In this document: one piece after another, positions 1 to 8,034 of the stretch | Position numbering within the stretch: position 1 is the stretch's first letter | How the letters are laid out: each line of letters begins with the position of its first letter | DNA from: DASVVT01 sp036386415 | GTDB taxonomy: Bacteria; Acidobacteriota; Blastocatellia; Pyrinomonadales; Pyrinomonadaceae | Length of the DNA: 43,325 nucleotides | Direction of reading: 5' to 3' | Assembly: GCA_036386415.1 (NCBI GenBank) | Contig: DASVVT010000034.1 | Coordinates: 1-43,325, forward strand | The notes under the pieces: generated by a model | Databases searched by the model: none | What the model was told of the DNA's origin: nothing | Seen by the model: the letters and a program-made list of their open reading frames with translations, nothing else | Made by a program: the position numbers and the translations under genes

Positions 1-2113
1 CCGGGTACTCGTAAACAGCCATCCCCTGCGCATCCGTGTTGACGGCAGCCTCCAAGAGCTTGGTCTCACGCATCTTGTATTCGTAGCCTTCGCTGCCTTC
101 AATCTTAACCTTGTCCCAGGTGCGCTGCACGAATTGGAGCGTCAGATTGGCGGCCACGGGTTTGCCTTCGTAGGTCGCGGTCTGAACGTTGATCTTCGCC
201 GTCTCGCCGACCGCGTAGACGTATTGATTCGGGCTTGCGTTGGCGACGACCGAGCCGCGCGTGCCGACGAAGCTGGCCGCTCCCTGGATGGTGCGGCGCG
301 CAGCGTCTATCACCTGCGCTTCGAGTCTGTAGGTGTAGTCGTAAGGATCATCCGGGTCCGGCGGCGGCACTGTGAACTCTACGTCGAGCCGACCATTCTT
401 GTTGAGCGAGCCTTCGCCGTCCTCCACCAGATCGTTGCCGTAGCCGTAGTAGCCGCCCTCATTGTCCTCCGATTCGTCAGACTCTTCCGCCTCCCCCTCT
501 TCGCCCCTCCAGGGTGGATAGTAGCGCGAGCGATAGATGTAATACTGTACGTCCGCGGTCGTCACAGGCGCGCCGAAAAAGTAGCGCGCCTCGATGGAGA
601 ACTTGACTGGCGTGCCGACCATGGCAAACTTCTTCGGCGCGGTGACGCTGACCTTGTACTCCGGCTTCTTATACTCCTGCACCTCGAAGTAGTCGCTGGC
701 CGTCGCTTCGCCCGCCTGTGCGATGATGCGATAGCTGCCGAGCGTGGCTTCGCCCCCCAGATCGACTTCACCGTTGAAGCTGCCGCGCGCCGATAGCGGC
801 AGCTCCTTTTCCAGCACCTTCGCCCCGTTCTCGTCTTCGACGGAGACGTTGACCGTGCGCTCCTTGAGCATCTCGTAGCCGTTGTCGCCGAGGCGACGAA
901 GGATGCCTTTGAAATAGACTTTTTGCGCGGGACGATAGACCGGGCGATCCGTGTAGATGTAGCCGGTCAATCCCTGATCGACCTCTTCGCCTTCTTCGTC
1001 AACGCCGAGCGAAAGAGATTCCAGATCGGAGACGGCGAAATGATCGCGGTCGGATGCCATGATGAGAAACGAGTTGTGCGGCTCAGGCTCACCCGTCCCC
1101 TCTGCTTCGTCCTCGGGTGTAGGCGTGGGAGAAGGGGATGGTGTTGGTTGTGCCTTTTCCTCAACGATGCGCGTGTGAAAGACGCCGCTCCCGTCGGTTG
1201 TGCCGGTGGCGAAAGTCTTCTGTGACTTCGCAATCTCGACCTGGACACCCTCGCGCGGCGCGCCCGTCCGACGATCCGCCGCATAGACGAGCATGTCGCC
1301 GTTAGGCGCGGCCTTGTTGATGATCGTCAGGTCGGAGATGACGGCGATGGTGTAGGCGCGCAGATCACCATTGATGGCTTCTACCAGGTAGACTCCGGGG
1401 TCGCGCCTGCCGAGCGGAATCATCACCGTGTCATATTTGTAATCGAGCGGAGCCAGCTTTTCGCGCCAACTGCTCACGAGTTGATCCGGGTTCAGCAACG
1501 GCACGCGCGCATAATCTGAGACGTTGAGCGGGGTGCGCTCTCCCTCTTTGCGAAACTTCTGATTGAAAGCGGTGCGCGATTCGCGCTTCAATTGGTCGCG
1601 GAAGTATTCCTTGATCATGCGGTAGGCCGCGCTCTTGAAGAAGCGCACGCGCTCGATCATGGACGGACTCGTGCGGTGAGAGGACGCGACCTCCTTCTTC
1701 TCACGTTCGCCGACCTCGTGCGGATTGTCGAGTTGTTTGAAGAATTTGGCGGGATCGCTGACGCGATAGACGCGAAAGTCCATGTACTTGACGCCCTGAT
1801 AGTTGATCCACACACGCGGGTTTTTGCTTGCCGCATAGGTGCGATTGGTCGAGAGCGAAAAGTTCGGATTGGCCTCCGGGTCTGCGAGCGTCCCCTTTTC
1901 GTCGCTCGCTCGCGCCGCCTGTAGCTCTGCTTCACCCTCACGCTTAACTTCAGGGTCGTTCGATTTCGTCTTGCGTTCGGCCAGGGCGATGAGTTGCGCC
2001 TTGCGCTCTGACTCGTGCGCACGCGCACGCGCACGCAGCGCGACGACGCCCAGCACGGCAATCAAGACGACGAGGTAGATAATCGCGGCGGTAATGAGCT
2101 TTCGAGCTTTCAT
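1..2113 (-). CDS. Alpha-2-macroglobulin family protein (MG2 domain), 3' end outside window
   Basis: Reading on the minus strand from the ATG at 2113 gives an open frame of about 704 codons that runs off the window edge. It opens with a signal anchor (MKARKLITAAIIYLVVLI), then a charged region. A Pro/Thr-rich linker follows, and then the macroglobulin MG2 signature TDRPVYRPAQKVYFKG with further beta-sandwich sequence (EYKKPEYKVSV, ARYFFGAPV). Bacterial alpha-2-macroglobulins are periplasmic protease traps or colonisation factors. The bait region and any thioester motif (CxEQ) would lie beyond the window, so the subtype is open. An AGGTGA site lies just upstream of the ATG. The next gene upstream on the same strand is DUF1175, the partner of yfaS-type macroglobulins. 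Confidence 0.85.
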   Translation of the reverse strand, partial: MKARKLITAAIIYLVVLIAVLGVVALRARARAHESERKAQLIALAERKTKSNDPEVKREGEAELQAARASDEKGTLADPEANPNFSLSTNRTYAASKNPRVWINYQGVKYMDFRVYRVSDPAKFFKQLDNPHEVGEREKKEVASSHRTSPSMIERVRFFKSAAYRMIKEYFRDQLKRESRTAFNQKFRKEGERTPLNVSDYARVPLLNPDQLVSSWREKLAPLDYKYDTVMIPLGRRDPGVYLVEAINGDLRAYTIAVISDLTIINKAAPNGDMLVYAADRRTGAPREGVQVEIAKSQKTFATGTTDGSGVFHTRIVEEKAQPTPSPSPTPTPEDEAEGTGEPEPHNSFLIMASDRDHFAVSDLESLSLGVDEEGEEVDQGLTGYIYTDRPVYRPAQKVYFKGILRRLGDNGYEMLKERTVNVSVEDENGAKVLEKELPLSARGSFNGEVDLGGEATLGSYRIIAQAGEATASDYFEVQEYKKPEYKVSVTAPKKFAMVGTPVKFSIEARYFFGAPVTTADVQYYIYRSRYYPPWRGEEGEAEESDESEDNEGGYYGYGNDLVEDGEGSLNKNGRLDVEFTVPPPDPDDPYDYTYRLEAQVIDAARRTIQGAASFVGTRGSVVANASPNQYVYAVGETAKINVQTATYEGKPVAANLTLQFVQRTWDKVKIEGSEGYEYKMRETKLLEAAVNTDAQGMAVYEYP

Positions 2114-2186
2114 CTGTGTCACCTAAAGAAAGTTGTGTGTGCTTTCCCCAAACGGGGAAGCAGATTAAGAGCGCATCGAAATAGGG

Positions 2187-2296
2187 AAGAGATTTAAACG
2201 CAAAGGACGCAAAGGATATTCGCAAAGGTCGCAGAGGGTTCTTCTTGGTGCCCTCCAGCGTCTTCCTCCTTTGCGTCCTTTGCGTTTAAATCTTCC
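2187..2296. repeat. Intergenic palindrome, CGCAAAGGA word family
   Basis: The left arm has tandem copies of CGCAAAGGA after ATTTAAA. The right arm has the reverse complement (TCCTTTGCG twice, then TTTAAAT). The arms could form a long hairpin of about 110 nt. Closely related copies lie at 23017-23122 and 27704-27808. It sits in the gap between the macroglobulin and DUF1175 genes. No other gene is visible in 2114-2382. Confidence 0.8.
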
Positions 2297-2382
2297 TTCA
2301 CCATTCTTTAAGAGCGGCAATGGAATTGTCTATGTCAGCATCCTCAGTCCGTGCCTGTGGCTTACACTTTCAGGCGTGCGTC

Positions 2383-3219
2383 TCAATCCAGGATTTTGAG
2401 GCGGTAATAGCCCACGAAGTTCGGATTGTTCGCGACGGGTCGCCAGCGCTTATCCGGATGCAAATCGAGCACAGCGAGCCTGACTTTCTTGACCGTCCCA
2501 CCATCTTCGGGCTTGGCGCCCGTGTGATAGACCACCCAGTCAGCCGCGCCTTCCGACGCAATCTGCGGCTTACCCAGAAAGAGCATGACGTGGTAGGGCA
2601 TCTTCTGCACCCAGGGTTGATAGAAGAAGAGCAGGTCGCCCGGCTCAGCACGTCGCCGGTCGCGGCTGATGAAGACCGTGTTGAAGTTCTTGAGCGTGCG
2701 CGCGTCTGCAAACTCAGAGAAGAGCCCGGCCTTGAGGTCAGACTCTTTGAAAGAGCCGTACGCGGTGCGAAAGAGCGTCTCGCCGAGCGGGCTACTCTCA
2801 AGATCGTAGGCGCGCACGTCGGGCGCTAAGCCGTCGTATCCCGCCCCCATTCTTTGAAACCAGAGGCGGTCGTGAACCTTGAGCGCCTCGCGCCAACTGA
2901 AGCGGACAAGCCCTGCGCAGTCACGCTGATCTGCGTTCCACTCGTCGCTCAAACGATAGAACTGCATCTCCGCGATCCCTGTGAACCAGCGGCGGAAGTT
3001 TTCGCGGTCGGCGAAGGAATGTAGCTCCGCCCCGTCCGGCAGACCATCCTGATCGGAATCATCCCAGCGAGCCGTCGAAGGAGCAGTTGGAGGGGAAGTT
3101 GTAGGCGCTTTGCTGGCGCTCGTGGTGCGCGCCTGGGGCGCTCCTCCGCAGGCCGCCGCCATCAGGGCACAGGCGAGAGATAAGCAACACGCGATGGGGG
3201 AAGGCCGCTGCACGGGCAA
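2383..3219 (-). CDS. DUF1175 (YfaT-like) lipoprotein
   Basis: This 278-residue protein begins with a lipoprotein-type signal (CALMAAAC, Cys24), a Ser/Thr/Pro linker, and a DSDQDGLPDG calcium-loop-like motif. The body matches the DUF1175 family: RDCAGLVRFSW with Cys101, and a later MPYHVMLF with His210. Cys and His in this order, with GDLLFF before the His, resemble an NlpC/P60-like papain fold; that resemblance is my inference. In E. coli the DUF1175 gene yfaT neighbours the macroglobulin gene yfaS, and here the pair is conserved. The TTG start at 3219 is preceded by TGAGG at good spacing; an in-frame GTG at 3213 is an alternative. Confidence 0.75.
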   Translation of the reverse strand: MPVQRPSPIACCLSLACALMAAACGGAPQARTTSASKAPTTSPPTAPSTARWDDSDQDGLPDGAELHSFADRENFRRWFTGIAEMQFYRLSDEWNADQRDCAGLVRFSWREALKVHDRLWFQRMGAGYDGLAPDVRAYDLESSPLGETLFRTAYGSFKESDLKAGLFSEFADARTLKNFNTVFISRDRRRAEPGDLLFFYQPWVQKMPYHVMLFLGKPQIASEGAADWVVYHTGAKPEDGGTVKKVRLAVLDLHPDKRWRPVANNPNFVGYYRLKILD

Positions 3220-3548
3220 GATTGCCTCAAGAAATTTTTAGGCCAAGGACGCTCTGGCGAAAGTGTTGCTTCCGACGCGAGCGTGAAGATTGTGCACAGT
3301 TACCCTTTGATCGTTGAGTCGAGGAGCGTTTACACGCTTGTGTTGTAGCTGAAATGCGCTTCGTGAGACCAACCTTAGACATTCAGCTCCCAGTCCGACG
3401 TGGCGGTTATTTAAACACAAGTGTGCCGCTCGCAAAAGAAAAAAGTTAACCGGACGATAGAAAGCAGCAGGCAGCAGGAAGGGGCTCGGAGCTTTACTCA
3501 CCTTCTGCCTGTTGCCTACTGCCTGCTGCTACCCGTGCTTAATCCTTC
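3220..3548. other. Intergenic region with one palindrome
   Basis: This 329-bp gap separates two genes on the minus strand. It holds the palindrome at 3463-3530. The only open frame (3238-3501, minus) overlaps that palindrome, has no recognisable motif and was not called. Confidence 0.5.
3463..3530. repeat. Intergenic palindrome, AGCAGGC word
   Basis: The left arm AGCAGCAGGCAGCAGGAAGG is mirrored by a right arm with CCTTCTGCCTG, TTGCCTACTGCC and TGCTGCT. The word repeats with a period near 7 bp, as in the palindromes at 16140-16218 and 17859-18335. It may fold into a hairpin in the transcript downstream of the phosphatase gene, or separate the two minus-strand units. Confidence 0.65.
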
Positions 3549-4151
3549 TTACCGTTTTTGAACCTGGCCGTGGGCCGCGATGTAACGTTCGTAGAACTCA
3601 TAAATATACTTCTTCTGTGAGCCAGGCCCGCCAAAGATGCCGTTATTAAAATCGTACTCCATCATCTCCTTGTAGGCTTGCTCTGCCGTCCAGCCGTCGT
3701 GGCTGATCCGGTAGATGCCCGTCATCCCGCCCGTGCGGTGTCGTCCGCCTTTGCAGTGGACGTAAACGGGTTGATTCGCAGGATCGTTGACGAGACTTAA
3801 AAAGTAGTTCGTCTGCTCTTCGCTCGCCGGGACGCGTGCCAGAAGCGGGATATTGACATACTGTAAGCCCGCCTGGCGCGCCATGTCCTGCGCTGCGGGC
3901 AGAAAATCTCTCCGCAGGTCGATGATAGTTTTGATGCCTAGTTTCTTCAGTTGGGCGAACTCTTCCGCGTTGAGGGGTTGCGCGCCACGGTAGTAGTTGT
4001 CGTTGACCTTGCCGAAATTTTTGATTGTGATTCCGGGGAAAGAATCTTTCCCCTTGGGGGGAGCCGCGAGGCTTGTCAGAGCAAGCATCAGCAGGATCGC
4101 GGTGACCCCCGCATGACGATAACGTAACGCGAAGCTGCGGTTATTTCTCAT
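3549..4151 (-). CDS. Secreted Cys-based (dual-specificity/tyrosine type) phosphatase
   Basis: This 200-residue protein has an N-terminal hydrophobic segment (about residues 15-30, ending LTSLAAPPKG) that predicts export. The phosphatase signature HCKGGRHRTG gives Cys133-x5-Arg139, the phosphate-binding loop of the Cys-phosphatase superfamily. It is preceded by the usual NYYRGAQPLNAEEFAQLKKLGIKTIIDLR opening, here residues 52-80. The family acts on phosphotyrosine, phosphoserine or phosphoinositides; the substrate here is unknown. AAAGGTGAAG precedes the ATG. It lies 53 bp downstream of the kinase-like gene at 4205-5257 on the same strand, so the two are probably co-transcribed. Confidence 0.8.
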   Translation of the reverse strand: MRNNRSFALRYRHAGVTAILLMLALTSLAAPPKGKDSFPGITIKNFGKVNDNYYRGAQPLNAEEFAQLKKLGIKTIIDLRRDFLPAAQDMARQAGLQYVNIPLLARVPASEEQTNYFLSLVNDPANQPVYVHCKGGRHRTGGMTGIYRISHDGWTAEQAYKEMMEYDFNNGIFGGPGSQKKYIYEFYERYIAAHGQVQKR

Positions 4152-4204
4152 TCACTTCACCTTTCTCTTCTTTCGTGTCTACTTGTTGGCAAACCCTGCG
4201 CGGG

Positions 4205-5257
4205 CTAACTCAACCGGTTAAGCTCTTCTATCCGGTGGCGCAGGGCCTTGATGAAACCGTCCATTGTCGTCTTATCGTAACCTGCCGCACGAAATGCGTC
4301 GCGGAGTTGGTCGTCGCTCAGGCGCGCAAGCTGCGAGCCGATCCAGCGAGCATTCTGGACAGGGATACGACGCATCGCCTTTTCCTTATTTGCCTGTCGT
4401 TTACTGTATCCGGGATTGAAAATGGAAGCGAAAGCGCCCGCCCCGCCCTTGGGGGTAGTATCATAATCGAACTCCACCATCCCGTTTTCAACCCCGATGA
4501 TGAACTTGCTTGAGCTGAAATGCTCCAAATTGTTCTTTGAGCGCTTACCGCCGAGGCCGCCCACGTGGCCGAGCGTCGCCCCGATGTCGGTCACGACGTA
4601 GCGCGCTTCCATCTGGCCGCTCTGTGGGTTCTTCTCATAAAGAATCCGGTTATTCAAAAGGCGCGTGTCATAGTTGGCGAGCAAGACCATGAGCACCTTC
4701 AACCCGTCCAGCTCCCTCGTCCCGACGAACGGATTTTGCAGCCAGTCCCAGGTCGCCCCGCGTGTGACCTGCGGGTTTCTTGGCTCAAAGCGCGCGCCGA
4801 GCAGAGTTGACCCCTGCGTGAATCCAGCGGCACGCTTGAGGCGCGGCAGGTTCTTCACTTCAACCCGGTCGAGGTAGTAAGCCTCTTCGGCGAAATAACC
4901 CATCGCCCAGACCAGACGGGTTGCCACTGTCTCAGCCTGCGCTTCCTCTCCGAGCTTGACGATCCATCTGGCGCCCCGCGCATCCGAAACCTCAACCTTC
5001 GGCGAAGCGCCGACACTATCCTCTTTGACGAAAGTAAAAGGAGCGACCGGCGCTTGAGCTTCTGAGCCGGGGCCGTAGCGCAGGTCGCGCGCGGAAATGT
5101 CTCCGGGGTCGCGCCAGATCACGGGAGTGCCGGTCACGACCGGCTTTGGCGGCTTCGCCGTCTTCTTCTTCTTTTGTGCAAAGGCTGAGAAAGAGAGGCT
5201 CGTTGTCAGAATGATTAACAGAACCAGCGCCTTACGTATGACCGCTTGGGAAAACAT
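4205..5257 (-). CDS. Secreted protein with kinase-like residue pattern, function unknown
   Basis: This 350-residue protein starts with a clear signal peptide (about residues 8-27, cut near AFAQ). I do not recognise a named family. Its residues follow the order of protein-kinase-fold enzymes. Lys101 lies in ARWIVKLG, and a possible helix-C Glu (Glu109) follows. Asp197-x4-Asn202 occurs in NYDTRLLNN, and Asp224-Ile-Gly in VVTDIGATLG resembles a DFG motif. HipA, PI3K-like and Fam20-like kinases share such a layout. This is inference; the protein could be an inactive or unrelated fold. AGGAGG stands nine bases before the ATG. The next gene is a secreted Cys phosphatase, which makes a kinase/phosphatase pair plausible. 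Confidence 0.6.
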   Translation of the reverse strand: MFSQAVIRKALVLLIILTTSLSFSAFAQKKKKTAKPPKPVVTGTPVIWRDPGDISARDLRYGPGSEAQAPVAPFTFVKEDSVGASPKVEVSDARGARWIVKLGEEAQAETVATRLVWAMGYFAEEAYYLDRVEVKNLPRLKRAAGFTQGSTLLGARFEPRNPQVTRGATWDWLQNPFVGTRELDGLKVLMVLLANYDTRLLNNRILYEKNPQSGQMEARYVVTDIGATLGHVGGLGGKRSKNNLEHFSSSKFIIGVENGMVEFDYDTTPKGGAGAFASIFNPGYSKRQANKEKAMRRIPVQNARWIGSQLARLSDDQLRDAFRAAGYDKTTMDGFIKALRHRIEELNRLS

Positions 5258-5507
5258 GATTGGGGGCCTCCTACTTTTTGGAAATCAGTTTCCGTCACCT
5301 GCTGAGTTATGAAAGACGCTTCGTGGCAGTCTTCATAGACAAACGCGAGATTGTGCTAAAGATACCATCGGACGGAAAAAATTTCCACCCTTAAGTTTAC
5401 AATCTGCGAGGTTTATAAATTCCCTGTCAGAGCTATCACTCGGTCAGGGGGCGGGATACGATGAGCCGGAAGAATGACTATATCTGGCGACTGAGCGGCT
5501 GGCACTC

Positions 5508-5537
5508 TTCGCTTATCTCGAACCGGCGTTCTATAAT
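5508..5537 (+). promoter_or_regulatory. Possible promoter for the caspase-like gene
   Basis: A perfect TATAAT occurs at 5532-5537, about 98 bp before the start codon, with only a weak -35 candidate (TTCGCT) 18 bp upstream. It is the best promoter-like site in the 377-bp divergent gap 5258-5634. I see no other structure in that gap. Confidence 0.35.
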
Positions 5538-5634
5538 GTCTCCGAGTGATGCACCGACGCCTGAGCTTGAAATCTCTGCACTTCCCGCAAAATTCCAGCA
5601 TTGGAGGCGTCCCGTCGGCACATGAGGTAAAACT

Positions 5635-6990
5635 ATGAATATGAACCGCCACCTCGTCGCAGCGAGGGTATACATACTGCTCAGCGCTCTCTGTCTGCTT
5701 CTCATCGTCCAGATACACGTCGGCGCGCAGGAGGGGCAGACGGACGGGCGCGGGCTGAAATTGCAGGGGTCGGAGCCGGTCAAAGCTCTGCCGGGCAAGA
5801 CCAAACGCTACGCTCTGGTCATCGGAGTGGATCAGTACGCGGACACGCAGATCACCACGCTGGGCGGCGCAAGCAACGATGCTAAAACGCTCGCCAACGC
5901 GCTCATTCAGTATGCAGCTTTTCCAAGCGAGCAGGTGACGCTGCTCGCTTCGGATCAACCCGCCGAGCGCCAGCCGACGCGCGGCAACATCCTGCGTCGC
6001 CTGTCAAACATGGCAGCGGTCGTTCCACCGGACGGATTATTGCTCATCTCTTTCGCAGGGCATGGCATCGAACGCGACGGGCAGGCGTTCCTGCTCCCTT
6101 CCGACTCACAGGTCAGTAACGACGTAGACCTGCTTGAACAGACAGCCATCAACGTCACGACCGTCAAAGACAGGGTTAAGAAGATCGGCGTCGGGCAAGT
6201 CTTGATGATCCTCGATGCTTGCCGCAACGACCCCGTCGGACGCGCCAACGCAGACAATCCTTTGACCGCCGCCTACACGCGCGGCTTCAACTTCGATCTG
6301 CGCAACCGTGAGGTGAAAGCTTTCGCCACGCTCTACGCGACGGAGGTCGGGCACCGTGCCTACGAGTATAAGGAGAAGAAGCAGGGCTATTTTACGTGGG
6401 TGCTCGTCGAAGGCTTGAAGGGCGGAGCGGCGAACGAGCGCGGCGAGGTGACGCTTGCCTCTCTCGTCAAATATTTGCAGGAGCGCGTGCCGAAGCGCGT
6501 GCTGCAAGATTTGGGGCCGGGCAAGGAGCAGAAACCGTTTGCCATCGTCGAGGGCTACCGCGCGGACGAATTGGTGGTCGCCGTGCCGGGCGCGAAAGCT
6601 ATCGCAGAGGTCAGAAACACGCCCGATGTGAGCACCGCATCGTCTAACACACAGACCGTTGACACGGCCATAGAGCTGAAGACGCGCGATGCCGCAGGCC
6701 CGACGCTCGCGGGCACGACCTGGACGGGCAGCAGCCCCGAAGCGGGCGAGTACACGATGGAGTTCCTGAAGGACGGCAAGCTCAACTACATCATCAAGGT
6801 TATGCAGAACGGCGTCACGTCGCCCCGCACGGTCAAAGGAACCTGGAAGCAATCCGGCAACAACGTCCAGATCGTGATCGGCAACTCCTACTCAGTGTTG
6901 CAGGGCACGATTGACGGCGGCCTGATGAAAGGCGAAGGCAACAATCAGGAGGGCACGACCTGGAAGTGGACTCTTTTCAAGAAAGAGTAG
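5635..6990 (+). CDS. Secreted caspase-like (peptidase C14) protein with C-terminal beta domain
   Basis: This 451-residue protein has an N-terminal export signal (about residues 8-31). A caspase/metacaspase domain follows: KRYALVIGVDQY at about 57-68, the catalytic His143 in SFAGHGIERDG, and the catalytic Cys196 in LMILDACRNDP. The catalytic dyad is intact, so it should be an active cysteine peptidase with Arg/Lys or Asp preference. After a linker (about 320-355), a domain starting LAGTTWTGS and ending TTWKWTLFKKE looks like a small beta-barrel found on many secreted bacterial proteins. A terminator-like hairpin follows the stop. It is a single-gene unit, divergent from the kinase-like gene. 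Confidence 0.85.
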   Translation: MNMNRHLVAARVYILLSALCLLLIVQIHVGAQEGQTDGRGLKLQGSEPVKALPGKTKRYALVIGVDQYADTQITTLGGASNDAKTLANALIQYAAFPSEQVTLLASDQPAERQPTRGNILRRLSNMAAVVPPDGLLLISFAGHGIERDGQAFLLPSDSQVSNDVDLLEQTAINVTTVKDRVKKIGVGQVLMILDACRNDPVGRANADNPLTAAYTRGFNFDLRNREVKAFATLYATEVGHRAYEYKEKKQGYFTWVLVEGLKGGAANERGEVTLASLVKYLQERVPKRVLQDLGPGKEQKPFAIVEGYRADELVVAVPGAKAIAEVRNTPDVSTASSNTQTVDTAIELKTRDAAGPTLAGTTWTGSSPEAGEYTMEFLKDGKLNYIIKVMQNGVTSPRTVKGTWKQSGNNVQIVIGNSYSVLQGTIDGGLMKGEGNNQEGTTWKWTLFKKE

Positions 6991-7015
6991 CAAAAGAGCA
7001 CCTCTCACAAAAAGT

Positions 7016-7053
7016 AAGCGGCAGGCTGGCTATGTTCCCGGTCTGCCGCTTTA
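7016..7053 (+). terminator. Terminator-like hairpin after the caspase-like gene
   Basis: AAGCGGCAG and CTGCCGCTT form a perfect 9-bp stem 25 nt after the stop codon, followed by a short TTAT run. It fits a weak intrinsic terminator. Confidence 0.6.
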
Positions 7054-7078
7054 TCATTGGCAAATCGAACTCTTGTAC

Positions 7079-7124
7079 AAGTCCCGCAGGGACTTCTGAT
7101 CGTAGCCAAGCGATTCATCGCTGG
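7079..7124. repeat. Two-stem intergenic repeat
   Basis: Two adjacent short hairpins occur: AAGTCCCgcaGGGACTT (7079-7095) and AGCGATtcATCGCT (7109-7122) followed by GGG. I recall paired stems of this style (GTCCC..GGGAC then CCAGCG..CGCTGG) as dispersed intergenic repeats in Acidobacteriota; that is recollection, not a search result. Confidence 0.45.
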
Positions 7125-7279
7125 GAACAGACGCCCCTTTCTTTTAGCAAGAATAAAATCATGCGGCTTATGATGCGCATTTCAGCATGTTAGGCCGCCA
7201 CATGCGGTAAAATTCCGTCAGAAGGTGTTTTCACCGCGAGTATCGGTAAAAGTCGTAAAATTGAATAAAATACCGCCCT

Positions 7280-7603
7280 ATGAACGGACGTTTTCTACTT
7301 ATCGGTGCTTGGCTCGTAGCTTCGGTTTGCGCTTGTGGGCGAACGCCTCAAGAGCCGTCGGAGCGGTCCCAGCAGCCCCTGCCAAGCCAGACGCGGTCCC
7401 AGCAGCCCGTGCCAAAAAAGCCGTCGGAGCGGTCCCGGCAGCCCGTACCAAGCCGGACGCAGTTTCGTTGTCAAGGCAAGACCCGCTGTTCCGAGATGTC
7501 GTCGTGTGAAGAAGCCACCTTCTACATCCGGAATTGTCCCGGAACAGAAATGGACGGTGACGGGGATGGAGTCCCTTGTGAATCTCAGTGGTGTGGTCCC
7601 TAG
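7280..7603 (+). CDS. Small excalibur-domain lipoprotein
   Basis: This 107-residue protein starts with a lipoprotein-like signal (LLIGAWLVASVCACG, Cys at about 17 or 19). A low-complexity linker follows, built from imperfect repeats of RSQQPVPSQ type. The C-terminal excalibur domain has FRCQGKTRCSEMSSCEEATFY, then DGDGDGVPCESQWCG, with conserved Cys residues and an EF-hand-like Asp loop that binds calcium in this family. It is probably anchored at the cell surface. The linker DNA also shows direct repeats (GCGGTCCCAGCAGCCC and variants), which may vary in copy number. No clear ribosome site precedes the ATG. Confidence 0.75.
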   Translation: MNGRFLLIGAWLVASVCACGRTPQEPSERSQQPLPSQTRSQQPVPKKPSERSRQPVPSRTQFRCQGKTRCSEMSSCEEATFYIRNCPGTEMDGDGDGVPCESQWCGP

Positions 7604-7649
7604 GCCCAACCAGCGGTTCAAGCTGACCGGCCACGCCTAGGCGTTGGGC
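7604..7649. other. attC-like inverted repeat (short)
   Basis: GCCCAAC (7604-7610) and GTTGGGC (7643-7649) match the RYYYAAC and GTTRRRY outer boxes of integron attC sites. The inner CAGCGGTTCAAGCTGACC resembles common L'' boxes. At 46 bp it is shorter than usual (57 bp or more) and lacks the complementary inner arm, so it may be a degenerate site. Confidence 0.4.
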
Positions 7650-7803
7650 TGCTTCGCGCTATGGTTTTGACAAAATAATCTTGAGTAAATGTCGCGCCGC
7701 TCCGCGTTGCCAGCTACGCTGAATGAGAGTGACGTCGAAGAGCGCACGTTGAATCGCTCCGGTCGCGCACAGAAAGCTGGTCGAATAGTTTCAATCACGG
7801 GCA

Positions 7804-7906
7804 GCCCAACAACTCATTCAACCGGAGCGGAATGAGCTTGCTTTTCATTCGCGCGGATTGAAGGCTTGTTTCATTGTCTCTCGCCTGGCTAATTCGAGCG
7901 TTATGA
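7804..7906. other. Second attC-like sequence in the 7604-8034 gap
   Basis: GCCCAACAACTCATTCAACC opens this 103-bp stretch and GGCTAATTCGAGCGTTATGA closes it. Both ends resemble the outer and inner boxes of environmental attC sites, and the length is in the usual range, but GTTATGA is not a full complement of GCCCAAC. No integrase gene lies in the window. The rest of the 431-bp gap 7604-8034 holds nothing else I can name. Confidence 0.35.
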
Positions 7907-8034
7907 ACTGACGCCCGAAGAGATTGTCGTTATCGAAAACGTCTGAGGGCGCGAGCGGCGCGATATAATCTGCGCAAGAAGGCGTGGCAACAACGTTATC
8001 GACTTGCCGCTTCGTCCATCAGTAAATAGAATTT

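Noticed and set aside
2320..2829. Plus-strand open frame opposite DUF1175
   Set aside because: It mirrors a well-supported gene on the other strand and has no recognisable protein pattern.
3238..3501. Minus-strand open frame of 87 codons
   Set aside because: It runs into a palindrome, has no ribosome site or domain, and its composition does not look coding.
6106..6852. Minus-strand open frame of 248 codons opposite the caspase-like gene
   Set aside because: The plus strand carries clear catalytic motifs; the minus frame is an antisense shadow in high-GC coding DNA.
7225..7509. Overlapping plus-strand frame with repeated AVGAVPAA
   Set aside because: It is another reading frame of the repeated linker DNA of the excalibur gene, whose own frame has the signal and the calcium-binding domain.
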